From assembly GCA_945874745.1 (NCBI GenBank), contig CAMCIN010000004.1, positions 1 through 41,547 of the forward strand: a stretch of DNA of 41,547 nucleotides. Direction: 5' to 3'. Shown one piece after another: positions 1 to 12,169 of this stretch. The position numbers and the translations under genes are program-made. The DNA is from Akkermansia muciniphila (lineage in GTDB: Bacteria; Verrucomicrobiota; Verrucomicrobiia; Chthoniobacterales; Chthoniobacteraceae). The notes under the pieces were generated by a model. That model saw only the letters and a program-made list of their open reading frames with translations. It was not told where the DNA came from and did not search any database. Each line of letters begins with the position of its first letter. Position 1 is the stretch's first letter.

Positions 1-320
1 AGTGCCAGCGCGCTGGTGGGGCTCCTTTTCTGGACGGTCGTTGTGCTTTGGTGGCTGGCTTGAAGCGGAGGGCACCCCCTCCTCGTCCGGTTCGCGGGGC
101 AAGGAGCAGGTTCTCCGCCCCCTCCGGGGGCAAGCGGGGCGGCTGGCGGGGCGAAAACTTAGCCGAATTCGGACGCTACGCGTGGTCAGTCGGAGCGGCA
201 CCAGTCAAGCAAGCGGAGGAGGGCCAAGGATGCAGTACGGGCAGAGAGTTGTTGCGCAGGCAAAGATGGCGGCCTGCTGGAAGGGTCGCCTCAGGAAACG
301 GCCTGTTCCGGAAAACAGCG

Positions 321-349
321 CGGCCGCCTGAAACGGGTCCAGGCGGCCG
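321..349 (-). terminator. Putative intrinsic terminator of the nrdBA operon
   Basis: Perfect 10-bp inverted repeat CGGCCGCCTG (321-330) / CAGGCGGCCG (340-349) with a 9-nt loop, about 35 bp downstream of the nrdA stop; on the minus strand it is followed by CGCTGTTTTCC (modest T-run). Confidence 0.6.
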
Positions 350-383
350 GGTGTGAGAGGGAGCTCCGTCTGTCGTTGCGCGC

Positions 384-3230
<2,847 letters not shown>

Positions 3231-3318
3231 TGGAGGCGGATGCGTGAGGACGACTGGCGAGGCGGAAAAAAAGGGCTGAGGACGATGGAAGAGCTGGCGG
3301 GGGGACGCCGGATACGGG

Positions 3319-4512
3319 TCAGATCAAGTCGTCTTCGTTGGAGTTCCGAACGCTGCCGCTGGTCTGGTACTCCGTGACGCGTGTCTCGAAGAAGTTTTTC
3401 TCCTTTTTGAGAAAGATGACCTCATCGAGCCAGCCGAAGGGGTTGTTCCGGACGCGGGAAAGCACCGGCAGTCCGAGGCTGCTCAGGCGGCGGTCGGCGT
3501 TGTATTCGACGTAGTCGAGGAACTCCTGCTGGCGCATGCCTACGATGTCTTCGGGCAGGCAGTCGCAGACGAATTCCTTCTCCAGTTCGACACCTTCGCG
3601 CATGAACTCAACGAGTTCGGCGCGGAAAGCCTCAGTCCAGATGTCGGGATTTTCGTTGATCAACTCCGTGAGGATGTAGCGGCCCAAGGCGATGTGGTTG
3701 GATTCGTCGCGGAGGGTGTACTGGAACATCTGTCCGATGCCGGTCATCTTATTCTGCCGGTGCAGGGAGAGGACCATGGCAAAGAGGGCGTAAAACTGGG
3801 TGCCCTCCATGACCTGGGTGATGGCAAAAAGCGCTTTGGCGAAGGCCTGCTTGTTGACGGTCTGGGTCAGGTCGATGCCCATTTTCAGGATCGGCATGTG
3901 CCTGGTGATGAAGGCGTTTTTCTTCCGGATGGACGGGATGTCCTGAAACTTCGCGGTCACCTCGTCCAGATCAATGTTGAGACTGCCGATGATGTGCAGG
4001 AGGGAGTCCATGTGGATGGATTCCTCGGCGATGTGACGGAGCGAGGCGTGCTTGAGCTCTGCGGCGGTCAGGTTGTCCTCGATGACGTGCAGGACAGAGT
4101 CGCCCACGATGCCTTCGGCGGCGGAGAAGTAGCCGATGCTCATCTCGATGATCCAGCGCTCTTTGGGGGAGAGGGCGTTGGTATTCCACTGGTGGGCGTC
4201 CTTGGACATGTCGATGACGTCCGGCTCCCAGTGGTTGGCCTTCATCTGCTTGTAGATGCGGTAGGCCTCCGTGTACTTGAGCGGGAGGACGTTTAATTCC
4301 GCGGAACGGTGGCCGTTGATGACCATTTTTCCGGCCAGCCGTTCCCTCGCCTTGGTCTTGTCGAGCCGGAAGGTTTTGTTTCGAAACTGGTAGACGACAA
4401 CATCGCCTTCCTCCTTTGCGGAGACGTCACCATGGATGCTGGTGAAGTTGAGGGGGTCTGCTGGACTGAGGGAAACAAGGTCTGGGTCGAGGGCGAGGAG
4501 AGCTGAACTCAT
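3319..4512 (-). CDS. nrdB: Ribonucleoside-diphosphate reductase, beta (small) subunit, chlamydial/class Ic-like
   Basis: 397-aa ORF with R2 motifs (YFSAAEGIVGDS, EESIHMDSLLHI, LRDESNHIALG, EKNFFETRVTEYQ). The radical Tyr position is Leu171. Confidence 0.95.
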   Translation of the reverse strand: MSSALLALDPDLVSLSPADPLNFTSIHGDVSAKEEGDVVVYQFRNKTFRLDKTKARERLAGKMVINGHRSAELNVLPLKYTEAYRIYKQMKANHWEPDVIDMSKDAHQWNTNALSPKERWIIEMSIGYFSAAEGIVGDSVLHVIEDNLTAAELKHASLRHIAEESIHMDSLLHIIGSLNIDLDEVTAKFQDIPSIRKKNAFITRHMPILKMGIDLTQTVNKQAFAKALFAITQVMEGTQFYALFAMVLSLHRQNKMTGIGQMFQYTLRDESNHIALGRYILTELINENPDIWTEAFRAELVEFMREGVELEKEFVCDCLPEDIVGMRQQEFLDYVEYNADRRLSSLGLPVLSRVRNNPFGWLDEVIFLKKEKNFFETRVTEYQTSGSVRNSNEDDLI

Positions 4513-4797
4513 AGGATACGATGTGGCAATGGGGCTTTGGCTTCGGCGAAAAACGGAGTGGTTGTGAACTGTCGAAGGGGCAGGGAACTGGAGCGGAGCG
4601 GTCGAAAATGTGTTGGACGGTAGGTATCTAGAGGAAAGTAAAGCCAGGCGCCGAATGCCCCGGGCGAAGCAGAAGCCGTTTCGAGGCGGTTTTGCGGGCT
4701 TGAGACCCAGCTAAACCCATCGGAATGAAATCTGACCGAACAACCGGAGGGACCATTTTGAGGTGGGGCCGATCGAGGGTGGTTGGAGCAGGCGCCG

Positions 4798-4844
4798 CCA
4801 CTATTAGTGGGGGCTGTTGGAAAAGAACAGGCAACATATAGTGG
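4798..4844. promoter_or_regulatory. Candidate tandem NrdR-box-like sites upstream of nrdBA
   Basis: CCACTATTAGTGG (4798-4810, perfect odd palindrome) and CAACATATAGTGG (4832-4844; reverse complement CCACTATATGTTG), resembling the CwAtATaTwG core, centres 34 bp apart. Confidence 0.4.
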
Positions 4845-5032
4845 TTTGTGGCGGTCTGAAGTCAAGAGACCACAAGCCAAAGAAACCGAGTTTTTTGAGT
4901 GGGCGGGCGCCCGTTTTGGCACGAATTTTGATTCTCAGAGGGGCGGATCTCGGCAGAGCACCTTCGCGGGGATTGCCGTCTCTTCCGTCCCAGCATACAT
5001 TAGCCAACTCCACCTGTGTTTTCCTTCCCTTC

Positions 5033-5827
5033 ATGAACTGGCTTCGCAAGATTTTCCAATTCCGCGAACAAACCCACGGCGACGTAGTAAAGCCCTTCCT
5101 CGACCATCTCGAGGACCTGCGCTGGACGGCCATCAAGATGGGCACGGCTCTGGTCCTCGGGATGATCGTGGCGTTTTCCTTCGTGAAGGAGGTCACCGCC
5201 CTGGTGATGAAACCGGTCGCGGACCTGGGGGTGAAGCTGTTTATGCCCGGGGTGACTGACGGCTTCATGATCTCTCTAACGATTGCGTTTTATGCGGGGA
5301 TTGTGCTGAGTTTTCCTTTCTTGGTTTATTTCCTGGCAGAGTTTGTCCTCCCCGCCCTCACCTCCAAGGAGCGGCGGATCCTCCTGCCGGCCATTGGGGC
5401 GGGCTTTGTGTTGTTCGCCATCGGCGCCGTGGTCAGCTACTGGTACATCCTCCCCGCCACGTTGCAGTGGTTCACCAACTACAACACCTCGATGGGGATC
5501 ACCCAGCAGTTCGACGCCAAGATCTACTTTGGATTCGTTTCTCACCTGACTATTGCCTGCGGGTTGCTGTGTGAATTGCCGGTGGGCGTTTTGGGCCTTG
5601 CCGCCCTCCGGATCATCAACTACCCGATGCTGGCCAGGACGCGCCCCTACGCCATCACCGCGATCTTGGTGCTCGTCGCTCTCATCGCCCCGACCCCGGA
5701 CCCCTTCACCTTTATCGGTCTGTCCCTGCCCGTCATCGCGATTTACGAAATCTGCATCTGGATCGTCTGGCTGATGGACCGGCGCCGGATCCAGGAGGAA
5801 GCGGGCGAGATCCGCACCCTAGACTAG
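5033..5827 (+). CDS. tatC: Sec-independent (Tat) translocase subunit TatC
   Basis: Starts MNWLRKIFQFREQTHG; FLDHLEDLR motif, multiple TM segments, TPDPFT motif. The longer ORF start at 4817 is unlikely. Confidence 0.92.
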   Translation: MNWLRKIFQFREQTHGDVVKPFLDHLEDLRWTAIKMGTALVLGMIVAFSFVKEVTALVMKPVADLGVKLFMPGVTDGFMISLTIAFYAGIVLSFPFLVYFLAEFVLPALTSKERRILLPAIGAGFVLFAIGAVVSYWYILPATLQWFTNYNTSMGITQQFDAKIYFGFVSHLTIACGLLCELPVGVLGLAALRIINYPMLARTRPYAITAILVLVALIAPTPDPFTFIGLSLPVIAIYEICIWIVWLMDRRRIQEEAGEIRTLD

Positions 5828-5863
5828 GAAGGGTTCACGGAGGGTACCGTTTCGCGATTTCCC

Positions 5864-5976
5864 ATGAAAAAGGCAGTGATCCGCAGATGAAAAAGATGCC
5901 ACAGATCAAGGAAAAGGTGCCAGAGGAGACCCTGTATGGTTTCTTCTCATCTGCTCCATCTGTGACATCTGCGGAT
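5864..5976 (+). repeat. CAGATG interspersed inverted-repeat element, copy 1
   Basis: Left arm ATCCGCAGATG (5879-5889) and right arm CATCTGCGGAT (5966-5976) form a perfect 11-bp inverted repeat; shares 5' flank ATGAAAAAGG and loop ATGGTTTCTTCT with copy 2. Confidence 0.85.
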
Positions 5977-6101
5977 AGACTTCTGAACAACAGGCTTAGG
6001 TGCTCTCTTGGAGAGCCTGCGAGTTTCCCTACCCAAACGTGGGTTTGAGTGCCCCGAAAGCTGCCTTAGTCGACCGGTTTGATTTCCCACCCCTTAAATC
6101 C

Positions 6102-7379
6102 ATGCACATTGAAAGCGATCTGCTCCGAAGCCTAGCCGAAAAGGTAGGCACCCCGTTCTGGCTGTACTCCGCACCCACCATTCGGGAGCGGATTTCCGAG
6201 ATCCGCGAGGTGACTGCGGACGGGGTGCAGGCCCGGTTTGCGATGAAGAGTTGTCCGGCGACCCGCGTGCTTGAGGAGATGCAGAAGGCTGGGATCTGGA
6301 TAGACGCGGTGTCCGGAAACGAGGTGTTGCGCGCGATGCATGCAGGGCATCCGGGCGGCCAGCAGCCTCCCGTGATCCTCTACACGAGCGACGTTTTCCG
6401 GGACAACGGCCTGCCCGTAGTGCTGGAGCAGGGAATTTTGCCGAACGTGGGCTCCGCAGGAATGCTGGCGGACTTGGCGGCGGCGGGGTACCGCGGGGAC
6501 GTCTCGATCCGGGTGAACCCCGGGTTCGGACACGGGCATGTCAACTCGTGCGACACGGGCGGGCCCAGTTCGAAGCACGGCATCTGGCTGGAGCAACTGG
6601 GGGAGGTGGCGGCCAAGGCCGAGGCCGCGGGACTGCGGGTGGTGATGCTGCACGCACACATCGGGAGCGGGCCGCGTTTTGAAGAGCTTTGCGAGAATCT
6701 GGAACGTTTGGCCGGTGAATTTGCCGCGTTGTTGCCGCAGTTTCCGCACCTGCAGGGGGTCAGTCTGGGTGGGGGAATCCCGCACAATTACAGGCAGGCC
6801 GACGCGCAGATTCCTCTGGCGCCTCTGCGGGAACTGTTCGCGCGCTGCCGCGAGACGCTTTGCCGGGCAGCGGGCCGTCCGATCCGGGTGGAGATCGAGC
6901 CGGGGCGCTATTTTGTGGCGTCGGGCTGCGTTTTGGTGGCGCGTGTGGCCGATGTGAAGACCACCTCGACGAATGAAAAGGGACAGGGGGCGACCTTTGC
7001 GATGGTGGACGCCGGTTTTGTCGACTTGGTGCGGCCCGCGATGTACGGGAGCTACCACCGGATCGAGGTGGTCGCACAGGACGGGGGCGAGCGCGCGGTT
7101 GGGCCGATTGTGGTGGCGGGGCCCCTGTGTGAAAGCGGGGATGTTTTTACGCGGGACGACGCCGAACTTCTGGTGCCGCGGGACCTGCCTCAGCCGGTCG
7201 CTGGCGATCTGCTGGTGCTGCACGACGCGGGCGCCTACGGCTACGCGATGAGCTCCAACTACAATTCCATCGGCAGAGCGCCGCAGGTGTGGCTGGAGGC
7301 TGACGGCAGCACCTCGCTCATCTCCCGGCGCGAAACGTTGGAGGATTTGCTTCGCGCGGAAGTGAACGAGGCGATCTAG
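6102..7379 (+). CDS. PLP-dependent (fold III) decarboxylase, diaminopimelate decarboxylase-like
   Basis: Protein MHIESDLLRSLAEKVGTPFWLYSAPTIRERI...; RFAMKSCPATRVLEEM, HAHIGSG, EPGRYFVASGCVLVARV, LCESGDVF, DAGAYGYAMSSNYN motifs of the LysA/NspC family. Confidence 0.85.
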   Translation: MHIESDLLRSLAEKVGTPFWLYSAPTIRERISEIREVTADGVQARFAMKSCPATRVLEEMQKAGIWIDAVSGNEVLRAMHAGHPGGQQPPVILYTSDVFRDNGLPVVLEQGILPNVGSAGMLADLAAAGYRGDVSIRVNPGFGHGHVNSCDTGGPSSKHGIWLEQLGEVAAKAEAAGLRVVMLHAHIGSGPRFEELCENLERLAGEFAALLPQFPHLQGVSLGGGIPHNYRQADAQIPLAPLRELFARCRETLCRAAGRPIRVEIEPGRYFVASGCVLVARVADVKTTSTNEKGQGATFAMVDAGFVDLVRPAMYGSYHRIEVVAQDGGERAVGPIVVAGPLCESGDVFTRDDAELLVPRDLPQPVAGDLLVLHDAGAYGYAMSSNYNSIGRAPQVWLEADGSTSLISRRETLEDLLRAEVNEAI

Positions 7380-7395
7380 GCGGACGGACTGCCGG

Positions 7396-8682
7396 TTACC
7401 AGCGGGTGGCCTGGAACTTCCAGCCGGGCACCTTCTTCTGCATTTCGGGTTCGTCGTCGCGTTCCGTGAGGCCGCAACGGAGGTAGTTCTGGTGGGCGCG
7501 CTCCAGGGCGGGACGGTCAAGTTCCACTCCCAAGCCGGGGCCCTTGGGCAAAGCGACGCAGCCGTCCTCGATGGGCATGCGGCCGCCGACGATGATTTCC
7601 TCCCACTGCCAGGGGTAGTGGGTGTCGAGGGCGTAGGTAAGGTTGGGCATGGCGGCGCCCAGATGGGTCATGGCGGCGAGGGAAATGCCGGCGTGATTGT
7701 TGGAATGCATGGAAACGCCCTTGTCGAAGGTGCGGCAGAAGGCGGCCAGCTCCATGGAGGCACGCAAGCCGCCCCAGTAGTGGTGGTCGGTAAGGATGAT
7801 GTCTTCCGACCCGTGGCGCACGCTTCCGGGCAACTCCGCAAAGGAGGTGGTGCACATGTTGGTGGCCAGCGGGAGTTTGACCTCCTTGCGTACGGCGGCC
7901 ATTCCTTCCTGACCGCGGGTGGGGTCCTCGAAGTATTCCAGGACGCCTTCCAGTTCCCGTCCCCACTTGATGGAGGTTTCGACACTCCAAAGCGCGTTGG
8001 GATCGTGCCGGATGGGGACATCCGGACCGAAGGCGGAGCGGAGCGCCTTGAGTGCGGCAACTTCCTGGGCGGGCTCAAAAACACCCCCCTTGAGTTTGAT
8101 GGATTGAAACCCGAATTCGCGGACCATGGCCTGTGCCTGGGCAACGATGCCTTCGGGATCCAGTGCGGCGGCCTGCCGGGCGGCGGCCCACCCCGTGGCA
8201 TTGGGATCCGTGCCGAAGGCGAGTTCTCCGCCGGCGCCCTCGTACTTGTAAAAAAGATAAGCGGAGTAGGGGACCCGTTCGCGGACGATCCCCCCCAGCA
8301 GCGTCGCCACCGGGACCCCAAAGGCCTTGCCCGCGATGTCGAGGCAGGCGACATCCATGGCGCTGAAGAGTTGCACCACCTTGCGCTGGTCCCAGGGCGC
8401 CTGCCCGCGCGCGAGGGAGTCTTCGGGCTTGAAATGCTGGCCCAGTTTTACCTTCAGCGCATGCCAGTTGAGCGGGTCCGAACCGAGTACGACGGCGCGG
8501 GACTGTTCCAGGAGCGCATCCACCGCGACGCTGCCGGGGACCTCCGCGAGGCCCGTCAGCCCGTTGTCCGTGACCAGTTCGACCACTGTGCGCAGGGCGT
8601 ACGGGGCGTGTAGGCCGGCTGCGTTGAGCAGGGGCGGATCGCCGAGGGCGATCGGGGTGATGTGCATTTCTGTGATGCGCAT
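7396..8682 (-). CDS. Enolase-superfamily sugar-acid dehydratase, glucarate dehydratase-like
   Basis: SIKLKGG, IRHDPNALWSVETS, LATNMCTTSFAELP, DHHYWGG, MHSNNHAGISLAAMTH, YALDTHYPWQ motifs typical of the GlucD/GudD group. Confidence 0.85.
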   Translation of the reverse strand: MRITEMHITPIALGDPPLLNAAGLHAPYALRTVVELVTDNGLTGLAEVPGSVAVDALLEQSRAVVLGSDPLNWHALKVKLGQHFKPEDSLARGQAPWDQRKVVQLFSAMDVACLDIAGKAFGVPVATLLGGIVRERVPYSAYLFYKYEGAGGELAFGTDPNATGWAAARQAAALDPEGIVAQAQAMVREFGFQSIKLKGGVFEPAQEVAALKALRSAFGPDVPIRHDPNALWSVETSIKWGRELEGVLEYFEDPTRGQEGMAAVRKEVKLPLATNMCTTSFAELPGSVRHGSEDIILTDHHYWGGLRASMELAAFCRTFDKGVSMHSNNHAGISLAAMTHLGAAMPNLTYALDTHYPWQWEEIIVGGRMPIEDGCVALPKGPGLGVELDRPALERAHQNYLRCGLTERDDEPEMQKKVPGWKFQATRW

Positions 8683-8747
8683 AGGGAGGATGAGGAGAAA
8701 GGCTGCGGGTTGCGGAGACTGTTTTTAGGGGTTCAGGAGGCGCTTGC

Positions 8748-9515
8748 TCAGGCGGTGCGCATGGCGGCGAGGGACTGGCGCAGACCGGCGACAACGGCTG
8801 CTCCGTCGGAACCGAAGGCCAGCACCGAGAAACCTTCTTCGCGCAGCACCGGGATCTGGGCCGGGGCCGTGGCGAGGATGCCGGCGGCCTTGCCCGCCTT
8901 GCGGGCGGCGGCGGCGACGGCGCGGCGGGCTTCGAGAAAGCGCGGGTGCTCAAACTGGCCTTGGATTCCCATGTTGGTGGTGAGGTCGAGCGGGCCGATG
9001 AAGAGCACGTCCACTCCGTCAACCGCCGCGATGGCGTCGAGGTGAGCGAGGGATTCTGGGGTCTCGATCTGCGCCATGGTCACGAGGCGCTCGTGGCAGT
9101 GGGCGTAGTACTCGTCGAAGTCCTGGCCGAAACCGGCCGCCCGGTTAAACTTGGACACGCCGCGGTGGCCGTGTGGAGGATAGCGCACGGAGGCCACGGC
9201 CGCCCGCGCCTCCTCCTCGTTGTTCACGTAGGGTACCATCACGCCGCCGGCGCCCAAATCGAGCACGCGCTTGAAGCGGGCCGGCTCGTTGTTGGCGATC
9301 CGGACGATGGGCGCCACGCCCGAGGCGGAAACCGCGTGCAACTGCTGGAGGAGAGTTTCCTCGGAGCCGGGGCCGTGTTCCTGGTCGAGCATGAGCCAGT
9401 CGAAGCCCGAGCGCGCGGCGATTTCCGCGGTGAGCGGGGAGCCGAGGTTGATGAAGGTCCCGGCCAGCCAGTCGCCGGCGAGGACCCGGTTGCGGAAGAG
9501 GGGCTGCGTGCTCAT
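8748..9515 (-). CDS. HpcH/HpaI-family class II aldolase (2-dehydro-3-deoxyglucarate aldolase-like)
   Basis: Starts MSTQPLFRNRVLAGDWLAGTFINLGSP; FDWLMLDQEHGP, VMVPYVNNEEEARAAVASVRYPPHGHRG, ALAHLDAIAAVDGVDVLFIGPLDLT-type motifs. ORF track start at 9824 is an over-extension. Confidence 0.88.
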   Translation of the reverse strand: MSTQPLFRNRVLAGDWLAGTFINLGSPLTAEIAARSGFDWLMLDQEHGPGSEETLLQQLHAVSASGVAPIVRIANNEPARFKRVLDLGAGGVMVPYVNNEEEARAAVASVRYPPHGHRGVSKFNRAAGFGQDFDEYYAHCHERLVTMAQIETPESLAHLDAIAAVDGVDVLFIGPLDLTTNMGIQGQFEHPRFLEARRAVAAAARKAGKAAGILATAPAQIPVLREEGFSVLAFGSDGAAVVAGLRQSLAAMRTA

Positions 9516-10387
9516 TAGGAGAGGAAGAGTTTGAAGAGGGCCTGGGTGCCGTTGTCTTCCCAGCCGCGGGCGGCGACCTGGTCGTAGAGCTGCTTGGCGT
9601 TGGCCAGTCCGGGCAGGTTCAGCTGCATTTCGGCGGCGCTTTCCAGCGCGATGCCCATGTCCTTGATGATGTGCTTTACGTAGAAGCCCGGCGCAAAGTC
9701 GCCCGAAAGCGCGCGCGGCGCCAGCGTAGTGAGCGCCCAGCTGCCAGCCGCCCCGCCGCTGATGCTCTGGTGGACGGCGGAGGGATCGAGCCCGGCTTTT
9801 TGTGCGTAGGCCAGCGCTTCGCACCAGGCGACCATGCCGACGGCCACCGCGATTTGGTTGGCCATCTTGCAGTACTGGCCCGCCCCGGCGGCGCCATGCA
9901 GTGCGATGTTTTTGCCCATCAGTTCGAAGAGCGGCTTGGCCCGCTCAAACGCGGCGGACTCCCCGCCGACCATGATCACCAGCCGGGCTTCGCGTGCGCC
10001 GATGTCGCCGCCGGAGACCGGGGCATCCAGCGACGAAAGCGAGCGTTTTGCGGCCGCCTCGGCGATGCGTTTTGCCAGCAGCGGGCTGGAAGTGGTCATG
10101 TCGATAAGCAGCGCGCCCGGCTTGGCGCTTTCGATGATACCACCCGCGGCGAGGTAGTTTTCCTCGACGTCCTTGGGGAAGCCCAGCATGGAGATCACCA
10201 CGTCGGCGTTTGCCGCCGCCGCACCGGCGGAAGCGTGCCAGTGGGCGCCGGCGTCCACGAGGGCGTCAGCCTTCTCGCGGGTGCGGTTGTAGACGTGCAC
10301 CGAGTGGCCGGCGCGGAGCAGATGGCCGGCCATGCTGCGTCCCATGACGCCGGTGCCGATGAATGCGATAGAGAGAGGAGTGGACAT
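9515..10387 (-). CDS. NAD(P)-dependent beta-hydroxyacid dehydrogenase (tartronate semialdehyde reductase / HIBADH-like)
   Basis: Starts MSTPLSIAFIGTGVMGRSMAGHLLRAGHSVHVYNRT; DAPVSGGDIGAREARLVIMVGG; GAAGAGQYCKMANQIAVA. Stop overlaps the next start (TAATG). Confidence 0.9.
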   Translation of the reverse strand: MSTPLSIAFIGTGVMGRSMAGHLLRAGHSVHVYNRTREKADALVDAGAHWHASAGAAAANADVVISMLGFPKDVEENYLAAGGIIESAKPGALLIDMTTSSPLLAKRIAEAAAKRSLSSLDAPVSGGDIGAREARLVIMVGGESAAFERAKPLFELMGKNIALHGAAGAGQYCKMANQIAVAVGMVAWCEALAYAQKAGLDPSAVHQSISGGAAGSWALTTLAPRALSGDFAPGFYVKHIIKDMGIALESAAEMQLNLPGLANAKQLYDQVAARGWEDNGTQALFKLFLS

Positions 10388-10434
10388 GTTTGAGAAGTAG
10401 AGGGTGGGTTGGGCTGAATGCGTTGTGGAGAAAA

Positions 10435-11292
10435 CTAGGGCGCGTTGCGCGCGTGCTGGCGGGAGGAGCCGAGGCCTTCGATGCCCAGTTCCACCACGTC
10501 GCCCGCCTTGAGGAACACCGGTTCCGGTTTGATGCCCAGGCCCACCCCGGGAGGAGTCCCGGTGCTGATGACGTCGCCGGGCAGGAGCGTCATGAACTGG
10601 CTGATGTAGCTCACCAGCTGCGGCACCCCGAAAATCATCTGCGCGGTGGTGCTGTTCTGGAAGGTCTTGCCGTTGACCGTCAGCCACAGCTTGAGGTGGT
10701 GGGGATCGGGGATCTCGTCCTGCGTGGCGAGGAAGGGCCCGATGGGGGCGAAGGTGTCACAGCTCTTGCCCTTGACCCACTGGCCGCCGCGTTCGAGCTG
10801 CCAGGCGCGTTCGCTGTAGTCGTTGTGCAGGGCGTAGCCGGCGACGTGCTGCAGCGCGTCGGCCTCCGACACGTAGCTGGCTTTTTTGCCGATGATGACG
10901 GCCAGTTCCACCTCCCAGTCGGTCTTGTGGGAACCGCGTGGAATAAGCAGGTCGTCGTCCGGTCCGACGAGGGCGGAAGTGCTTTTGAAAAACAGGATGG
11001 GCTCGCGCGGCGGCTCCATGCCCGATTCCTTGGCGTGGTCCGCGTAGTTAAGGCCGACGCAGACGATCTTGCTCGGGCGCACCAGGCAGGGGCCGAGGCG
11101 AACCGAGGGATCCACCGTGGGGGCGGATGCCGCGTGCGTGGCGGCCCAGGCGCCGAGTCGGGTGAGACCGTCGCCGCCGAAAAAGGCTTCGTCGTAGTCG
11201 GAGCCGAACGCGGAGGCGTCGATGCGGCGGCCGTCGGGGAGAATTAGACCAGGTTGTTCGTGGCCGGGTTGGCCGAAGCGAATGAGTTTCAT
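10435..11292 (-). CDS. Fumarylacetoacetate hydrolase (FAH) family protein
   Basis: CVGLNYADHAKESG, DWEVELAVIIGKKA, YALHNDYSERAWQ, GDVISTGTPPGVGLG motifs. Confidence 0.9.
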   Translation of the reverse strand: MKLIRFGQPGHEQPGLILPDGRRIDASAFGSDYDEAFFGGDGLTRLGAWAATHAASAPTVDPSVRLGPCLVRPSKIVCVGLNYADHAKESGMEPPREPILFFKSTSALVGPDDDLLIPRGSHKTDWEVELAVIIGKKASYVSEADALQHVAGYALHNDYSERAWQLERGGQWVKGKSCDTFAPIGPFLATQDEIPDPHHLKLWLTVNGKTFQNSTTAQMIFGVPQLVSYISQFMTLLPGDVISTGTPPGVGLGIKPEPVFLKAGDVVELGIEGLGSSRQHARNAP

Positions 11293-11341
11293 GGGTGCTG
11301 TATGGGGTAAAAAGAAGCGCGTGGGTTTTTGGCGCGCCAGA

Positions 11342-12115
11342 CTATTGGGCGTTCCAGCCGCCGTCGGGCGTGAGGGTGGTGCCAGTGTGGAAGCTGGCCT
11401 CGTCGCTGGCCAGGTACAGGGCGGCCGCCGCGATTTCCTCGGGCTTGCCCATCCGGCCCATGGGCTGGGTGCTGCTCATTTCCTCGTAGGCCTTCTGCGG
11501 GTCCGGGTATTCCCTGAGGCGGGCGCTGACAAAGGGCGTCTCGACCCGCCCCGGGCAGATCGCGTTCACACGGATCCCGTCCCGCGCGTGGTCGATGGCC
11601 ATGGCGCGAGTCAGTCCAACCACCGCGTGTTTGCTCACGGTGTAGGCGAGCCGGTCGCGCACCGCAAAAAGGCCGCCGATGGACGCGATGTTGACGATCA
11701 CCCCGTGCTTGCGCGCGAGCATCGAGGGAAAGAACGCCTTGGTTACATTGAACACCCCCCGGACGTTGACCGCGTACACCCGGTCCATGTCCTCGCCCGT
11801 GGTGTTTTCCATGGTGCCGACGTGTCCGATACCGGCGTTGTTCACCAGGATGTCGAGGTGGCCGGCTGCCTCCGCGATGGAGCGCGCGACGTCGTCGCAG
11901 CGGGCGGTGTCCAGCACGTCGAGCGGAAGGAAGGTCGCCCGTTCTCCGGAGGCAGCGATCCGTTCGGCGGTGGCGGTGCCTGCGGCAGCGTCGCGGTCGG
12001 TGACAAAGACCCAGGCGCCGGCGTGGGCGAAGGTTTCGGCGATGGCCGCGCCGATTCCGGAACCGGCGCCCGTGACGAGGGCGGTTTTATTGCGAAGGGA
12101 GAACATGGGTTTCAA
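11342..12115 (-). CDS. Short-chain dehydrogenase/reductase (SDR)
   Basis: TGAGSGIG cofactor motif, NNAG, YTVSKHAVVG catalytic Tyr/Lys, AICPGRVETPF. Confidence 0.93.
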   Translation of the reverse strand: MKPMFSLRNKTALVTGAGSGIGAAIAETFAHAGAWVFVTDRDAAAGTATAERIAASGERATFLPLDVLDTARCDDVARSIAEAAGHLDILVNNAGIGHVGTMENTTGEDMDRVYAVNVRGVFNVTKAFFPSMLARKHGVIVNIASIGGLFAVRDRLAYTVSKHAVVGLTRAMAIDHARDGIRVNAICPGRVETPFVSARLREYPDPQKAYEEMSSTQPMGRMGKPEEIAAAALYLASDEASFHTGTTLTPDGGWNAQ

Positions 12116-12169
12116 AATAGGAAGGGGTGTGGGGGAGGAAGCGGGAAGAAGGCTGAAGGAAAAGACGGG

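Noticed and set aside
2-356. ORFs 2..331 and 48..356 (+)
   Set aside because: Low-complexity Arg/Gly/Ser translations in GC-rich DNA, two overlapping frames, no recognisable domain, and overlap with the likely nrdBA terminator hairpin.
4509-5268. Minus-strand ORFs 4509..4922 and 4804..5268 and the N-terminal extension of tatC from 4817
   Set aside because: They lie in the nrdB-tatC intergenic region or antisense to tatC; no domain signal. The TatC homology begins at the ATG at 5033.
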